A DNA stretch of 5,115 nucleotides, from assembly GCA_013694495.1 (NCBI GenBank), contig JACDCH010000438.1, positions 1 to 5,115 on the forward strand, in the 5' to 3' direction. Of this stretch, positions 1 through 5,115 are shown piece after piece (position 1 is the first letter of the stretch; every line of letters begins with the position of its first letter). A model generated the notes under the pieces. The model was not told where the DNA came from. It ran no database searches and was given only the letters and a program-made list of their open reading frames with translations. The DNA comes from Acidimicrobiia bacterium (GTDB taxonomy: Bacteria; Actinomycetota; Acidimicrobiia; Acidimicrobiales; JACDCH01). The translations under genes and the position numbers were made by a program.

Positions 1-182
1 CCTCGCACCTCTGCGACGGGGCGGGGAACGGCGACGTGCTCGCTGCACGTGAGATGGTGATAGCCGAGCCGGTCGGCATCCTCCGCGATCGTGACGATCG
101 CCTCGATGCCGGCGTCGCGTTCCCAGCGCCCGTGCGCGCGCGGAAGCAGCGTCACGACGGGCGTGACGATGCCGAGCCGCAC
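1..182 (-). CDS. LLM-class (luciferase-like) F420-dependent oxidoreductase, N-terminal part, cut by window edge
   Basis: Reading leftward from a GTG at 182-180 gives 60 codons that stay open to the window edge. The product starts MRLGIVTPVVTLLPR, followed by an ERDAGIEAIVTIAEDADRLG stretch and then HHLTCSEHVAVP. This is the first beta strand, first helix and second strand of the luciferase-like monooxygenase TIM barrel. The R-L-G-[YF]-x-x-x-x-x-S-[ED]-H-V pattern is usual in members that use coenzyme F420, a hydride carrier of actinobacteria and archaea. The substrate cannot be told from this fragment. The start GTG shares its first G with the TAG stop of the upstream dehydrogenase (TAGTG), and no Shine-Dalgarno is visible, so translation is probably coupled to that gene. 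Family assignment is from remembered motifs. An FMN-dependent relative cannot be excluded because the rest of the barrel is outside the window. Confidence 0.8.
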   Translation of the reverse strand, partial: MRLGIVTPVVTLLPRAHGRWERDAGIEAIVTIAEDADRLGYHHLTCSEHVAVPRPVAEVR

Positions 183-973
183 TACTGGCCGAGCGCGGCC
201 ACTCGTTCGGCCGTCCACGCCGCCGAGCCCTCGAGGAACGCCCGCGGATCCTGGAACTTGCCCGCGACGATGTCTGCGAACCAGGGGGGCACGTAGGTCT
301 CGAACGCCCCCGATCCGATGGCGTCGATCACCGCGCTCGTGACCTCGGAGGGCGGAAGCGCGTCGAGGTCGGCGAGCGAGGTCTCGTTGTCGGGCAGGTG
401 GAACAGCTCGGTGTCGATGACGCCGGGGTTCACGACGTGGACGCGCACCCCGGTGTCGTGCAGGTCGACCTGCATGCACTCCGACCACACCGTGAGCGCC
501 GCCTTCGACGCCGCGTAGGCCGCCTCGCTCGGCGGGCTCAGCCGGGCCGCGACCGATGAGATGTTCACCACGCGCCCGCTCCGCTCGATCAGGCCGGGAA
601 GCAGCGCCAGCGTCAGGCGGATCGGCGACAGGTAGTTGATCGCCATCACCGCGTCGACGGTCTCCGGCGTGAGCTCGCTCACGTGGCGGCGCTTCGGAAT
701 CCCGGCGTTGTTGACGAGCACGTCGACGCCGCCCAGCTCGTCCTCGACGCGCCGAGCGAACGCCTCGATGCCCGACAGATCGGCGAGGTCGATCGTCCAC
801 GAACGTGACTCGGGCGAATGCTTCCGCACCCGCTCGAGCACTTCGGCGAGGCGATCCTCCCGCCGGGCGCACAGCCCCACGACCGCGCCGCGTGCCGCGA
901 AGCCCTCCGCGAGCGCGGCGCCGATGCCCGACGACGCGCCGGTGACGAGCACCCGCTGCCCGGCGAACGTCAT
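182..973 (-). CDS. Classical short-chain dehydrogenase/reductase (SDR), probably NADP(H)-preferring
   Basis: A complete 263-residue protein of normal length for a classical SDR. The Rossmann cofactor motif TGASSGIG is at residues 11-18, and NNAG at 88-91. The catalytic tetrad is visible as Asn113, Ser140 (in NISS), Tyr153 and Lys157 (YAASK). PG at the end of beta-6 (VVNPGVIDTE) is also present. The second strand ends in C-A-R-R (Arg37, Arg38) and lacks an acidic residue there, which in this family favours NADP(H). The enzyme should be a cytosolic oxidoreductase acting on an alcohol or ketone; the substrate is unknown. The C-terminal 60 residues (PPWFADIVAGKFQDP) resemble SDRs annotated loosely as fatty acyl-CoA or steroid reductases, but that is not diagnostic. 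The gene starts 13 bases after the DUF2461 stop, and its own stop overlaps the next start by one base, suggesting a three-gene operon. Confidence 0.95.
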   Translation of the reverse strand: MTFAGQRVLVTGASSGIGAALAEGFAARGAVVGLCARREDRLAEVLERVRKHSPESRSWTIDLADLSGIEAFARRVEDELGGVDVLVNNAGIPKRRHVSELTPETVDAVMAINYLSPIRLTLALLPGLIERSGRVVNISSVAARLSPPSEAAYAASKAALTVWSECMQVDLHDTGVRVHVVNPGVIDTELFHLPDNETSLADLDALPPSEVTSAVIDAIGSGAFETYVPPWFADIVAGKFQDPRAFLEGSAAWTAERVAALGQ

Positions 974-986
974 CGGCGGTGGCCCA

Positions 987-1643
987 TCAGCGCGGCTCCA
1001 GCGCCGAGGCGCCGACGTGGCGAGTGACCCAGTCGTTGAGGGGGGCCACCGCCCGCCAGCCCTCGGCCACCTTCGCCACCACCTTCGCGCTCTGCAGCCA
1101 CGCCCGGGGCGGGTGGGCGAAGCCTGCCGTCACGCCGTCGAGGCGCAGGAGGTCGATGCGGGGGTGGTCCGGGGCGTGGCCGCGGGGCGCGGTCTTCAGG
1201 ACCGTGTGCCCGCCGACGTCGGCCTTGGCCCGGCGCAGCGTGGCCACGACGGCGTCGAGCTCGCCGCCGGCCTCGTCGTCGTCGAGCGCCGCCCGGAACC
1301 GCGACAGCTGGTCGCGGGCGAAGCGGTAGCCGCCGCCGGCGACGAGCAGGCCCTCCGCCGAGAGCCTGAGGTAGAGGCCGCACCCGGGCCCGGTCTGCAG
1401 CCCCGCGGCGGCGTAGTCCTTGTAGGGCGACTTGTCCCTGCTGAAGCGCGTGTCGCGGTTGGGGCGGGCGACCTTGGCCTCGCCGAACTCGTCGGCGAGG
1501 TCCACGAGGAGGGCCTCGAGCGGCGCCCGGACCTCGTCCTCGTAGCGGCGCTTGTTGGCCAGCCACCAGGTCCGGTCGTTGCCGGCTGCGAGCTCGGCGA
1601 AGAACGCGGTCGCGCCCGCTCCGAAGCCCCTGAACTCGCCCAT
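987..1643 (-). CDS. DUF2461 (TIGR02453-type) family protein
   Basis: A 218-residue protein running leftward from ATG 1643-1641. It matches the DUF2461 family, whose biochemical role is not established. The N-terminus FGAGATAFFAELAAGNDRTW and the following WLANKRRYEDEVRAPLEALL give the usual helix with an N-D-R-x-W and an N-K-x-x-Y. The family hallmark lies at about residues 60-75, where R-P-N-R-D-T-R-F-S-x-D-K-S-P-Y-K is intact. The C-terminus ends in DWVTRHVGAS, also typical. No signal peptide or membrane segment is seen. The open frame continues far upstream of the ATG, antisense to the neighbouring dehydrogenase, but homology begins at this ATG and the codons just before it offer no alternative start. 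The gene leads the leftward cluster and is divergent from the SDR at 1668, with 24 bases between them. A TACGAT hexamer sits 8 bases upstream of the ATG. Confidence 0.93.
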   Translation of the reverse strand: MGEFRGFGAGATAFFAELAAGNDRTWWLANKRRYEDEVRAPLEALLVDLADEFGEAKVARPNRDTRFSRDKSPYKDYAAAGLQTGPGCGLYLRLSAEGLLVAGGGYRFARDQLSRFRAALDDDEAGGELDAVVATLRRAKADVGGHTVLKTAPRGHAPDHPRIDLLRLDGVTAGFAHPPRAWLQSAKVVAKVAEGWRAVAPLNDWVTRHVGASALEPR

Positions 1644-1651
1644 CGCGGCGA

Positions 1652-1657
1652 ATCGTA
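1652..1657 (-). promoter_or_regulatory. -10-like hexamer for the leftward cluster
   Basis: Reading the minus strand, TACGAT fits the actinobacterial -10 pattern TANNNT. It lies 8 bases before the ATG at 1643, so transcription would begin at or within a couple of bases of the start codon. No clear -35 match is visible. It shares the TA step at 1656-1657 with the rightward hexamer at 1656-1661. This is a motif-level inference only. Confidence 0.4.
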
Positions 1658-1661
1658 CGCT
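1656..1661 (+). promoter_or_regulatory. -10-like hexamer for the rightward cluster (leaderless start)
   Basis: TACGCT fits TANNNT and is followed by exactly 6 bases and then the GTG at 1668. That places position +1 on the start codon, as in leaderless actinobacterial mRNAs. There is no Shine-Dalgarno between hexamer and start, which agrees with that reading. No clear -35 is seen. The hexamer overlaps the leftward one in an almost palindromic 10-base core (1652-1661). Confidence 0.45.
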
Positions 1662-1667
1662 GGGGCC

Positions 1668-2462
1668 GTGGGGACGAGGCTCGAGGGCAAGGTGGCCGTC
1701 ATCGTGGGCGCCGGCCAGAGCGCGGGCGAGACGATGGGCAACGGGCGGGCCACCGCCATCACGTTCGCCCGGGAGGGCGCCGCCGTCGTGCTCGTCGACC
1801 GCGACCCGGAGAGCCTCGCCGAGACCGCCCGCCAGATCGACGGCCCGGCCGTGACCCAGGTGGTGGCCGATGTCGCGGCCGACGACGGCCCGGACCGCAT
1901 CGTGGCCGCCGCGGTCGACGCCCACGGCGGATTCGACATCCTCCACAACAACGTGGGCATCGGCGCCGGCGACGGGCCGCCACACCACCTCACCGACGAC
2001 GGCTACGACCTCATCATGGACGTGAACCTGCGGGCCATGTGGCGCACGTGCCGGGCTGCCGTCCCGGTGCTGCGGGCCCGGGGCGGGGGCGCCATCGTGA
2101 ACATCTCGTCGCTGGCGGCGATCGCGGCGGCCGGCAACCAGGCGGCCTACAAGCTGTCCAAGGCCGGGGTCAACGCCCTCACCCACACCCTCGCCATCAC
2201 GAACGCGAAGCACCGCGTCCGCGTGAACGCGATCATGCCCGGCTTCATCGACACGCCGATGGCGGTCGATGCGCTGGCGAGGGCCCTCGACACCGACCGC
2301 GACATCGTCGCCGAGCGGCGCGCTGCGGCGGTGCCGCTCGGCCGCCAGGGCACGGCCTGGGACGTGGCCAACGCAGCCCTGTTCCTGGCCTCCGACGAGG
2401 CGGCGTTCATCACCGGCGTGCTGCTGGCGGTGGACGGCGGCCAGTCCGCCCGGATCGGCTGA
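1668..2462 (+). CDS. SDR family oxidoreductase with expanded glycine motif, probably NAD(H)-preferring
   Basis: A 264-residue complete SDR starting at GTG 1668. The frame stays open far upstream, but SDR homology (RLEGKVAVIVGAG) begins here and the start sits 6 bases after a TANNNT hexamer. The cofactor loop reads GAGQSAGETMGNGRATA (residues 14-30), about six residues longer than the usual G-x-x-x-G-x-G loop. Asp44 ends the second strand (VLVD), which favours NAD(H). NNVG at 94-97 replaces the usual NNAG. The catalytic residues Asn120, Ser148 (NISS), Tyr161 and Lys165 (YKLSK) are present. Near the C-terminus are PLGRQGTAWDVANAALFLAS and ITGVLLAVDGG, the standard close of the 3-oxoacyl-reductase-like SDR group. 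The substrate is unknown. The protein is cytosolic. The TOPRIM gene starts 3 bases after its stop, so the two are probably cotranscribed. Confidence 0.95.
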   Translation: MGTRLEGKVAVIVGAGQSAGETMGNGRATAITFAREGAAVVLVDRDPESLAETARQIDGPAVTQVVADVAADDGPDRIVAAAVDAHGGFDILHNNVGIGAGDGPPHHLTDDGYDLIMDVNLRAMWRTCRAAVPVLRARGGGAIVNISSLAAIAAAGNQAAYKLSKAGVNALTHTLAITNAKHRVRVNAIMPGFIDTPMAVDALARALDTDRDIVAERRAAAVPLGRQGTAWDVANAALFLASDEAAFITGVLLAVDGGQSARIG

Positions 2463-2465
2463 GGG

Positions 2466-3101
2466 GTGAACGACCGGCTGCGCGGCGCCGGTCGGGGCAC
2501 GACGCCGCCACTCGGCCCGGCCGAGCACGCCCAGTCGCTGGGCGCCGGCGTAGGGGCGGTGATCCTGGTCGAGGGGGTCAGCGACCAGGTGGCCGTCGAG
2601 GCGCTCGCGGTGCGGCGAGGCCGCGACCTGGAGGCCGACGGGGTGGCCGTCGTGCCCATCGGCGGGGCCACCAACATCGGCCGGTTCCTCGCCGGCTTCG
2701 GGCCGCAGGGCCTCGACCTCCGCCTGGCCGGGCTGTGCGACGCGGGCGAGGCGGTCGGCTTCCGGCGCGGACTCGAGCGGGCCGGGCTCGGCCCGGATCT
2801 CACACCGGACCGCATGGCGAGCCTCGGGTTCCACATCTGCCACGCCGACCTCGAGGACGAGCTGATCCGCAGCCTCGGCACCGCCACCATCGAGCGGGTC
2901 ATCGACGGCCAGGGCGAGCTCGGCTCGTTCCGCACGCTCCAGAAGCAGCCCGCCCAGCGGGAGCGCACGGTCGAGCAGCAGCTGCACCGCTTCATGGGCA
3001 GCCGCAGCGGCCACAAGATCCAGTACGCCCGACTCCTCGTCGATGCCCTCGACCTCGACCAGGTGCCCCGCCCCCTCGATCGCGTCCTGGCCGACGTCTG
3101 A
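2466..3101 (+). CDS. Stand-alone TOPRIM domain protein, OLD-family type (nucleotidyl transferase/hydrolase)
   Basis: A 211-residue protein from GTG 2466, three bases after the SDR stop; translational coupling is likely because no well-spaced Shine-Dalgarno is present. Residues 31-41 (AVILVEGVSDQ) are the TOPRIM first strand with metal-binding Glu36 and Asp40. PIGGATNIGRFL at 64-75 and LAGLCDAGEA at 87-96 supply the second acidic motif, here D-A-G-E rather than the common D-x-D. HADLEDEL at 126-133 gives a third acidic cluster, as in OLD-family nucleases. The C-terminus (KIQYARLLVDAL and PRPLDRVLADV) is also typical of this short actinobacterial group, as I recall it. There is no ABC-type ATPase domain, unlike full-length OLD proteins. 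A nuclease or other nucleic-acid activity is plausible but unproven. A later GTG at 2559 is possible but would remove the N-terminal extension and sit too close to the first strand. Confidence 0.9.
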   Translation: MNDRLRGAGRGTTPPLGPAEHAQSLGAGVGAVILVEGVSDQVAVEALAVRRGRDLEADGVAVVPIGGATNIGRFLAGFGPQGLDLRLAGLCDAGEAVGFRRGLERAGLGPDLTPDRMASLGFHICHADLEDELIRSLGTATIERVIDGQGELGSFRTLQKQPAQRERTVEQQLHRFMGSRSGHKIQYARLLVDALDLDQVPRPLDRVLADV

Positions 3102-3109
3102 CAACGGCC

Positions 3110-3115
3110 TACCTT
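3110..3115 (+). promoter_or_regulatory. -10-like hexamer for the exported protein gene (leaderless start)
   Basis: TACCTT fits TANNNT and is followed by 6 bases and then ATG at 3122, the same geometry as at 1656-1668. It lies in the 20-base gap after the TOPRIM stop, so the exported-protein gene may be transcribed on its own as well as by read-through. No -35 match is evident. Confidence 0.4.
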
Positions 3116-3121
3116 CGCCGG

Positions 3122-3661
3122 ATGCCAGGAACCCGAGCGCGCCGCGTCGCGGCGCTCGTGACGATCGCCGCCCTCGGTGCCGCCGGCGCCTGCCGCGGCG
3201 GGGGGGCCGAGGAGGTCAGCGCCGAGGAGTGGGTGCAGGGCTTCTGCGATGCCTACGTCGAGCTGCGCGAAGAGTTCGATGGTCCCGAGGCCCGCCTCGC
3301 CGAGCTCGAGGCCACCGGGTTCGACGACCAGGGCGACGCCCTCGCCGCGGTCGACCGGTCCGTCGACGCGCTCGACGAGCTGCGCGGCCTCTACGGCGAG
3401 CTCGTCGACCGGATCACCGAGCAGCAGCCCGAGGGCGACGCCGGCGCCCAGCTCGTGGCCGACCTGCGGGCCGCGCGGGCCGAGACCGGCGGCGCCTTCG
3501 GGGCCGCCATCGACGCGTTCCGCCGGGTCGACCGCAGCGACCCTGCCCAAGTGGGTGCCGCCTTCGACCTCGCCGACGACGCGCCGGCCCCCGTGGCCGA
3601 GGCGATCAGCGACCTGCCCCCCGACGTCCAGGCGATCCTCGACGTCGGCTGCGAGGGCTGA
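3122..3661 (+). CDS. Small exported protein, probable lipoprotein, unknown function
   Basis: A 179-residue protein from ATG 3122. The frame is open further upstream across the TOPRIM gene, but the start is set by a signal peptide: TRARR (residues 4-8), a hydrophobic stretch VAALVTIAALGAAGA (9-23), then Cys24. The AAGAC site satisfies a loose lipobox, although it has Ala rather than Leu at -3, so either lipid anchoring at Cys24 or ordinary secretion is possible. A short RGGGAEE linker follows. The mature part is acidic and mostly helical by composition, with EEWVQGFCDAYVELREEF near the start and ILDVGCEG at the very end. Cys42 and Cys177 could form a disulfide outside the membrane. I do not recognise a named domain. 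Similar small Trp/Cys-containing exported helical proteins are common in actinobacterial genomes. The neighbouring gene is convergent, so it is the last gene of the rightward cluster. Confidence 0.82.
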   Translation: MPGTRARRVAALVTIAALGAAGACRGGGAEEVSAEEWVQGFCDAYVELREEFDGPEARLAELEATGFDDQGDALAAVDRSVDALDELRGLYGELVDRITEQQPEGDAGAQLVADLRAARAETGGAFGAAIDAFRRVDRSDPAQVGAAFDLADDAPAPVAEAISDLPPDVQAILDVGCEG

Positions 3662-3719
3662 CGCCTCAGAGGAACCGGGCCGCGCCCTTCCCCAAACCCC
3701 CGGCGCAGGCTCGCGGCCG

Positions 3720-4445
3720 TCACGATCGTTCGACCGCACCGAGGACCTTCCTCAGGTACTCCTGGCGGTCGAGCGGGTTCTGGTCGGACCGGGGGCGGGC
3801 CGGCGGTCGGCCCCGCACCGGCCGGAAGCAGGCGAACTCGTACTCCAACACGACCTCGCCCCGCGTCAGCTCGGGCACCTGCTGCTGGACGGCGTGGACG
3901 AGCGCCGCCCGGACGTCGCCACCGAGCACCAACGCCTCCCCCCGGGCCCGCTGCTCCAGGGGTGGCGCCTCGAGCCGGGCCAGCATCGGCACGACCACGG
4001 GCATCACGTCGGCCGGGATCTCGAGCTCGTAGCGGTGGACGGGCTCGCACACGACGGTGCCCGCCCGGCGCAGCGCGGTCATGAGCACGAGCGGCGTGAG
4101 GACCCGGAAGTCGCTACCGATGCTCGACATCGCCTTGCTGAAGCCTTGGTGGGCGTGGCTCTGGCGGGGGGCGTACTGCGAGTGCGTCAACGTGACGGTG
4201 CAGTCCGTGACCTCCCAGCCGTGGAGGCCCTGGCGCAACGCCTCGGGGACCGTCTCCGCGATCGCCTTCATGAAGCCGGGCGGCAGCGAGCCCAGCTCGA
4301 TCTCGTAGCGGAACGTGGTCCCGGCCCCGGCCGGCGCGGGCTCGACCCGCAACCCGACACCGGCCAGGAACGGGTGCTCGGGCGATCGGCCCCGACCCAT
4401 GCGCTCGAGCGCCTCACCCGTCCCCGCCGGCCGCTCGACGCAGAT
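3720..4445 (-). pseudogene. TetM/OtrA-family ribosomal-protection-like GTPase, 3' half after frameshift (domains IV and V)
   Basis: Homology in this frame starts with ICVERPAGTG at about 4445, just after the break; the first ATG in frame is 4400-4398. The region corresponds to domain IV and domain V of Tet(M)-like proteins. The series is PEHPFLAGVGLRVEPAPAGAG, YEIELGSLPPGFMKAIAE, GLHGWEVTDCTVTL, then DFRVLTPLVLMTALRRAGT and EPVHRYELEIPADVMPVVVP. The end is ELTRGEVVLEYEFACFRPVRG, then NPLDRQEYLRKVLG. These track Tet(M) features such as GLYGWNVTDC, ADFRMLAPIVLE and the R-x-D-K-V-R-Y terminus. The domain IV loop is about 13 residues longer than in Tet(M) and reads QYAPRQSHAHQGFSKAMSS, which fits the actinobacterial OtrA-like group as I recall it. 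On its own this half lacks the GTPase. It ends 58 bases from the convergent exported-protein gene. Confidence 0.88.
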
Positions 4446-4449
4446 GGGG
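4446..4449. other. Apparent one-base deletion (frameshift) in a G run
   Basis: On the coding (minus) strand the bases read ACC ACC CCA TCT. Upstream the correct frame ends FRATTP, and downstream the correct frame resumes ICVERPAGTG. Adding one C to the CCCC run (plus-strand GGGG) gives ACC ACC CCC ATC TGC, coding T-T-P-I-C. That aligns gap-free with P-T-V-I-Y of Tet(M) ahead of the conserved E-R-P. The break is thus pinned to this homopolymer. It may be a real mutation or a sequencing/assembly error. Confidence 0.85.
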
Positions 4450-5115
4450 TGGTCGCCCGGAACTCGACGTCGAGCCCGAACTCGGACGCCAGCGTCGCCC
4501 CGATGACCTCCTTCTGCACCTCGCCGTACAACGACAGGTGGAGCTCCTGGCGGCGCTCGTCCTGGCGCAGGCCGATGAGGGGGTCCTGCTCGGCCAGCTG
4601 GGTGAGGGCGACGTGCAGCGGCCCGCGCTGTTCGGGCCGCGCCACCACGACGGTCTCGAGCGTGGGCGGGGCGAAGTGGTGACCGCCTCGTCCCCGGGCG
4701 GCGCCGACGGCGTCGCCGATGCGCACGTCACCCAGGCCCCAGACCTTGGCGATGTCGCCGCCCGTCGCCGCCGACCGGCGGACGGTCGAGCCCCGGTCGA
4801 ACACCTCGATGGCCGTCACGGTCCGCTCGCGGACCCGGTCCCGCACCCGGATGGTGCCGCTGAAGAGACGCACGAACGCGATCCGCTCGCCCGCCGGCCC
4901 CCGCTCGACCTTGAAGATCGTGCCGGCCAGGGGCCCGCCGGCGTCGCCCCGGACGGCCGGCAGCAGCTCGGCGATGCCGTCGGCCAGGACGTCGACCCCG
5001 ACGCCGGTGACGGCCGACCCGAAGAACACCGGGTGCACCCTCGCCCGCTTCGCCTGCGCGGCGAGGGCCCGGCACAGCTGGTCGTCGGCGAGCGGCCGCT
5101 CGCCGACGAGGGCGG
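4446..5115 (-). pseudogene. TetM/OtrA-family ribosomal-protection-like GTPase, middle part before frameshift (end of G domain, domains II and III), cut by window edge
   Basis: Frame is open from 5113 at the right edge leftward; the GTP-binding P-loop and switch regions lie beyond the window. The fragment starts ALVGERPLADDQLCRALAAQ and RVHPVFFGSAVTGVGVDVLA, the end of the G domain with its GSA (G5) motif. Domain II follows with GTIFKVERGPAGERIAFVRL, then FSGTIRVRDRV, close in pattern to Tet(M) GNVFKIEY...RLYSGVLHLRDSV. Domain III contains TLETVVVARPEQRGPLHVAL, EQDPLIGLRQDE and LSLYGEVQKEVIGATLASEFG. The protein is a cytosolic paralogue of EF-G that in resistance proteins displaces tetracycline from the ribosome. 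Resistance cannot be inferred from sequence here, and a housekeeping or uncharacterised EF-G-like role is equally possible. In this frame the reading continues past the break as unrelated residues to a stop at 4268. Confidence 0.9.

Noticed and set aside
85..101. Perfect 8-base inverted repeat GCGATCGT-g-ACGATCGC
   Set aside because: It lies inside the LLM coding region, where it encodes an ordinary A-I-V-T-I-A helix. The one-base loop makes a hairpin unlikely, and no second copy was seen, so chance or a two-fold binding site cannot be told apart.
636..1667. Upstream extension of the SDR frame before GTG 1668
   Set aside because: It reads antisense through the first SDR and DUF2461 with no recognisable domain; SDR homology begins at 1668.
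987..3104. A very long leftward open frame spanning the DUF2461 gene and running antisense to the SDR and TOPRIM genes
   Set aside because: Only the last 218 residues show family motifs. The rest is low-complexity antisense reading caused by high GC, and both genes opposite it have clear catalytic motifs.
2039..3121. Upstream extension of the exported-protein frame
   Set aside because: It is Arg/Gly/Pro-rich out-of-frame reading of the SDR and TOPRIM genes; the signal peptide defines the start at 3122.
3662..3719. Possible terminator in the convergent gap, for example GGGC-CGC-GCCC at 3677-3687
   Set aside because: The stem is only 4 pairs and neither strand has a T-rich tail, so I cannot support an intrinsic terminator here.
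4440..4455. Programmed ribosomal frameshifting in the GTPase gene
   Set aside because: No slippery heptamer with a downstream structure is evident, and related proteins are made from a single frame; a lost base is simpler.
5031..5040. Palindrome GGGTGCACCC
   Set aside because: It sits in conserved coding sequence (R-V-H-P) of the GTPase and is explained by codon use.
1..5115. A defence island or mobile element suggested by the TOPRIM protein and the broken resistance-like gene
   Set aside because: No transposase, integrase, terminal repeats, partner ATPase, helicase or methyltransferase is present, and base composition looks uniform across the window.

Overview
This is a very GC-rich window, well over 70% G+C by eye. 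It reads like a chromosomal segment of a high-GC actinobacterium. The supporting signs are an F420-type luciferase-like oxidoreductase, an actinobacterial style of OLD/TOPRIM protein, an OtrA-like translational GTPase, and start codons placed six bases behind TANNNT hexamers, as in leaderless transcripts. An uncultured or lesser-studied lineage such as Acidimicrobiia is possible, but that is inference. No tRNA, rRNA, CRISPR array, insertion sequence or integrase was seen. Genes are packed almost end to end, and no gene-free stretch exceeds about 60 bases.

Layout. From a 24-base divergent intergenic gap at 1644-1667, a leftward cluster runs DUF2461 protein (987-1643), then a short-chain dehydrogenase (182-973), then the first 60 codons of an LLM-class oxidoreductase (1-182, cut by the left edge). 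The gaps are 13 bases and a 1-base stop/start overlap, so this is probably one operon. A rightward cluster runs a second short-chain dehydrogenase with an expanded glycine motif (1668-2462), then a stand-alone TOPRIM protein of the OLD type (2466-3101) only 3 bases later. A small exported, probably lipid-anchored protein follows (3122-3661) with its own promoter-like hexamer. Convergent to it, from the right edge leftward, lies most of a TetM/OtrA-family ribosomal-protection-like GTPase (3720-5115). Its reading frame is broken by one missing base in a short G run at 4446-4449.

How the genes may work together. The leftward genes suggest small-molecule redox metabolism (NADPH-type SDR plus a probable F420 enzyme). 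The rightward SDR has an Asp after its second beta strand, suggesting NAD. I see no sign that these form one defined pathway. The most notable points are the broken ribosomal-protection gene and its altered domain IV loop, the near-symmetric bidirectional promoter at 1652-1661, and the ATPase-less TOPRIM protein coupled to an SDR. I did not find convincing evidence of a large undescribed system.
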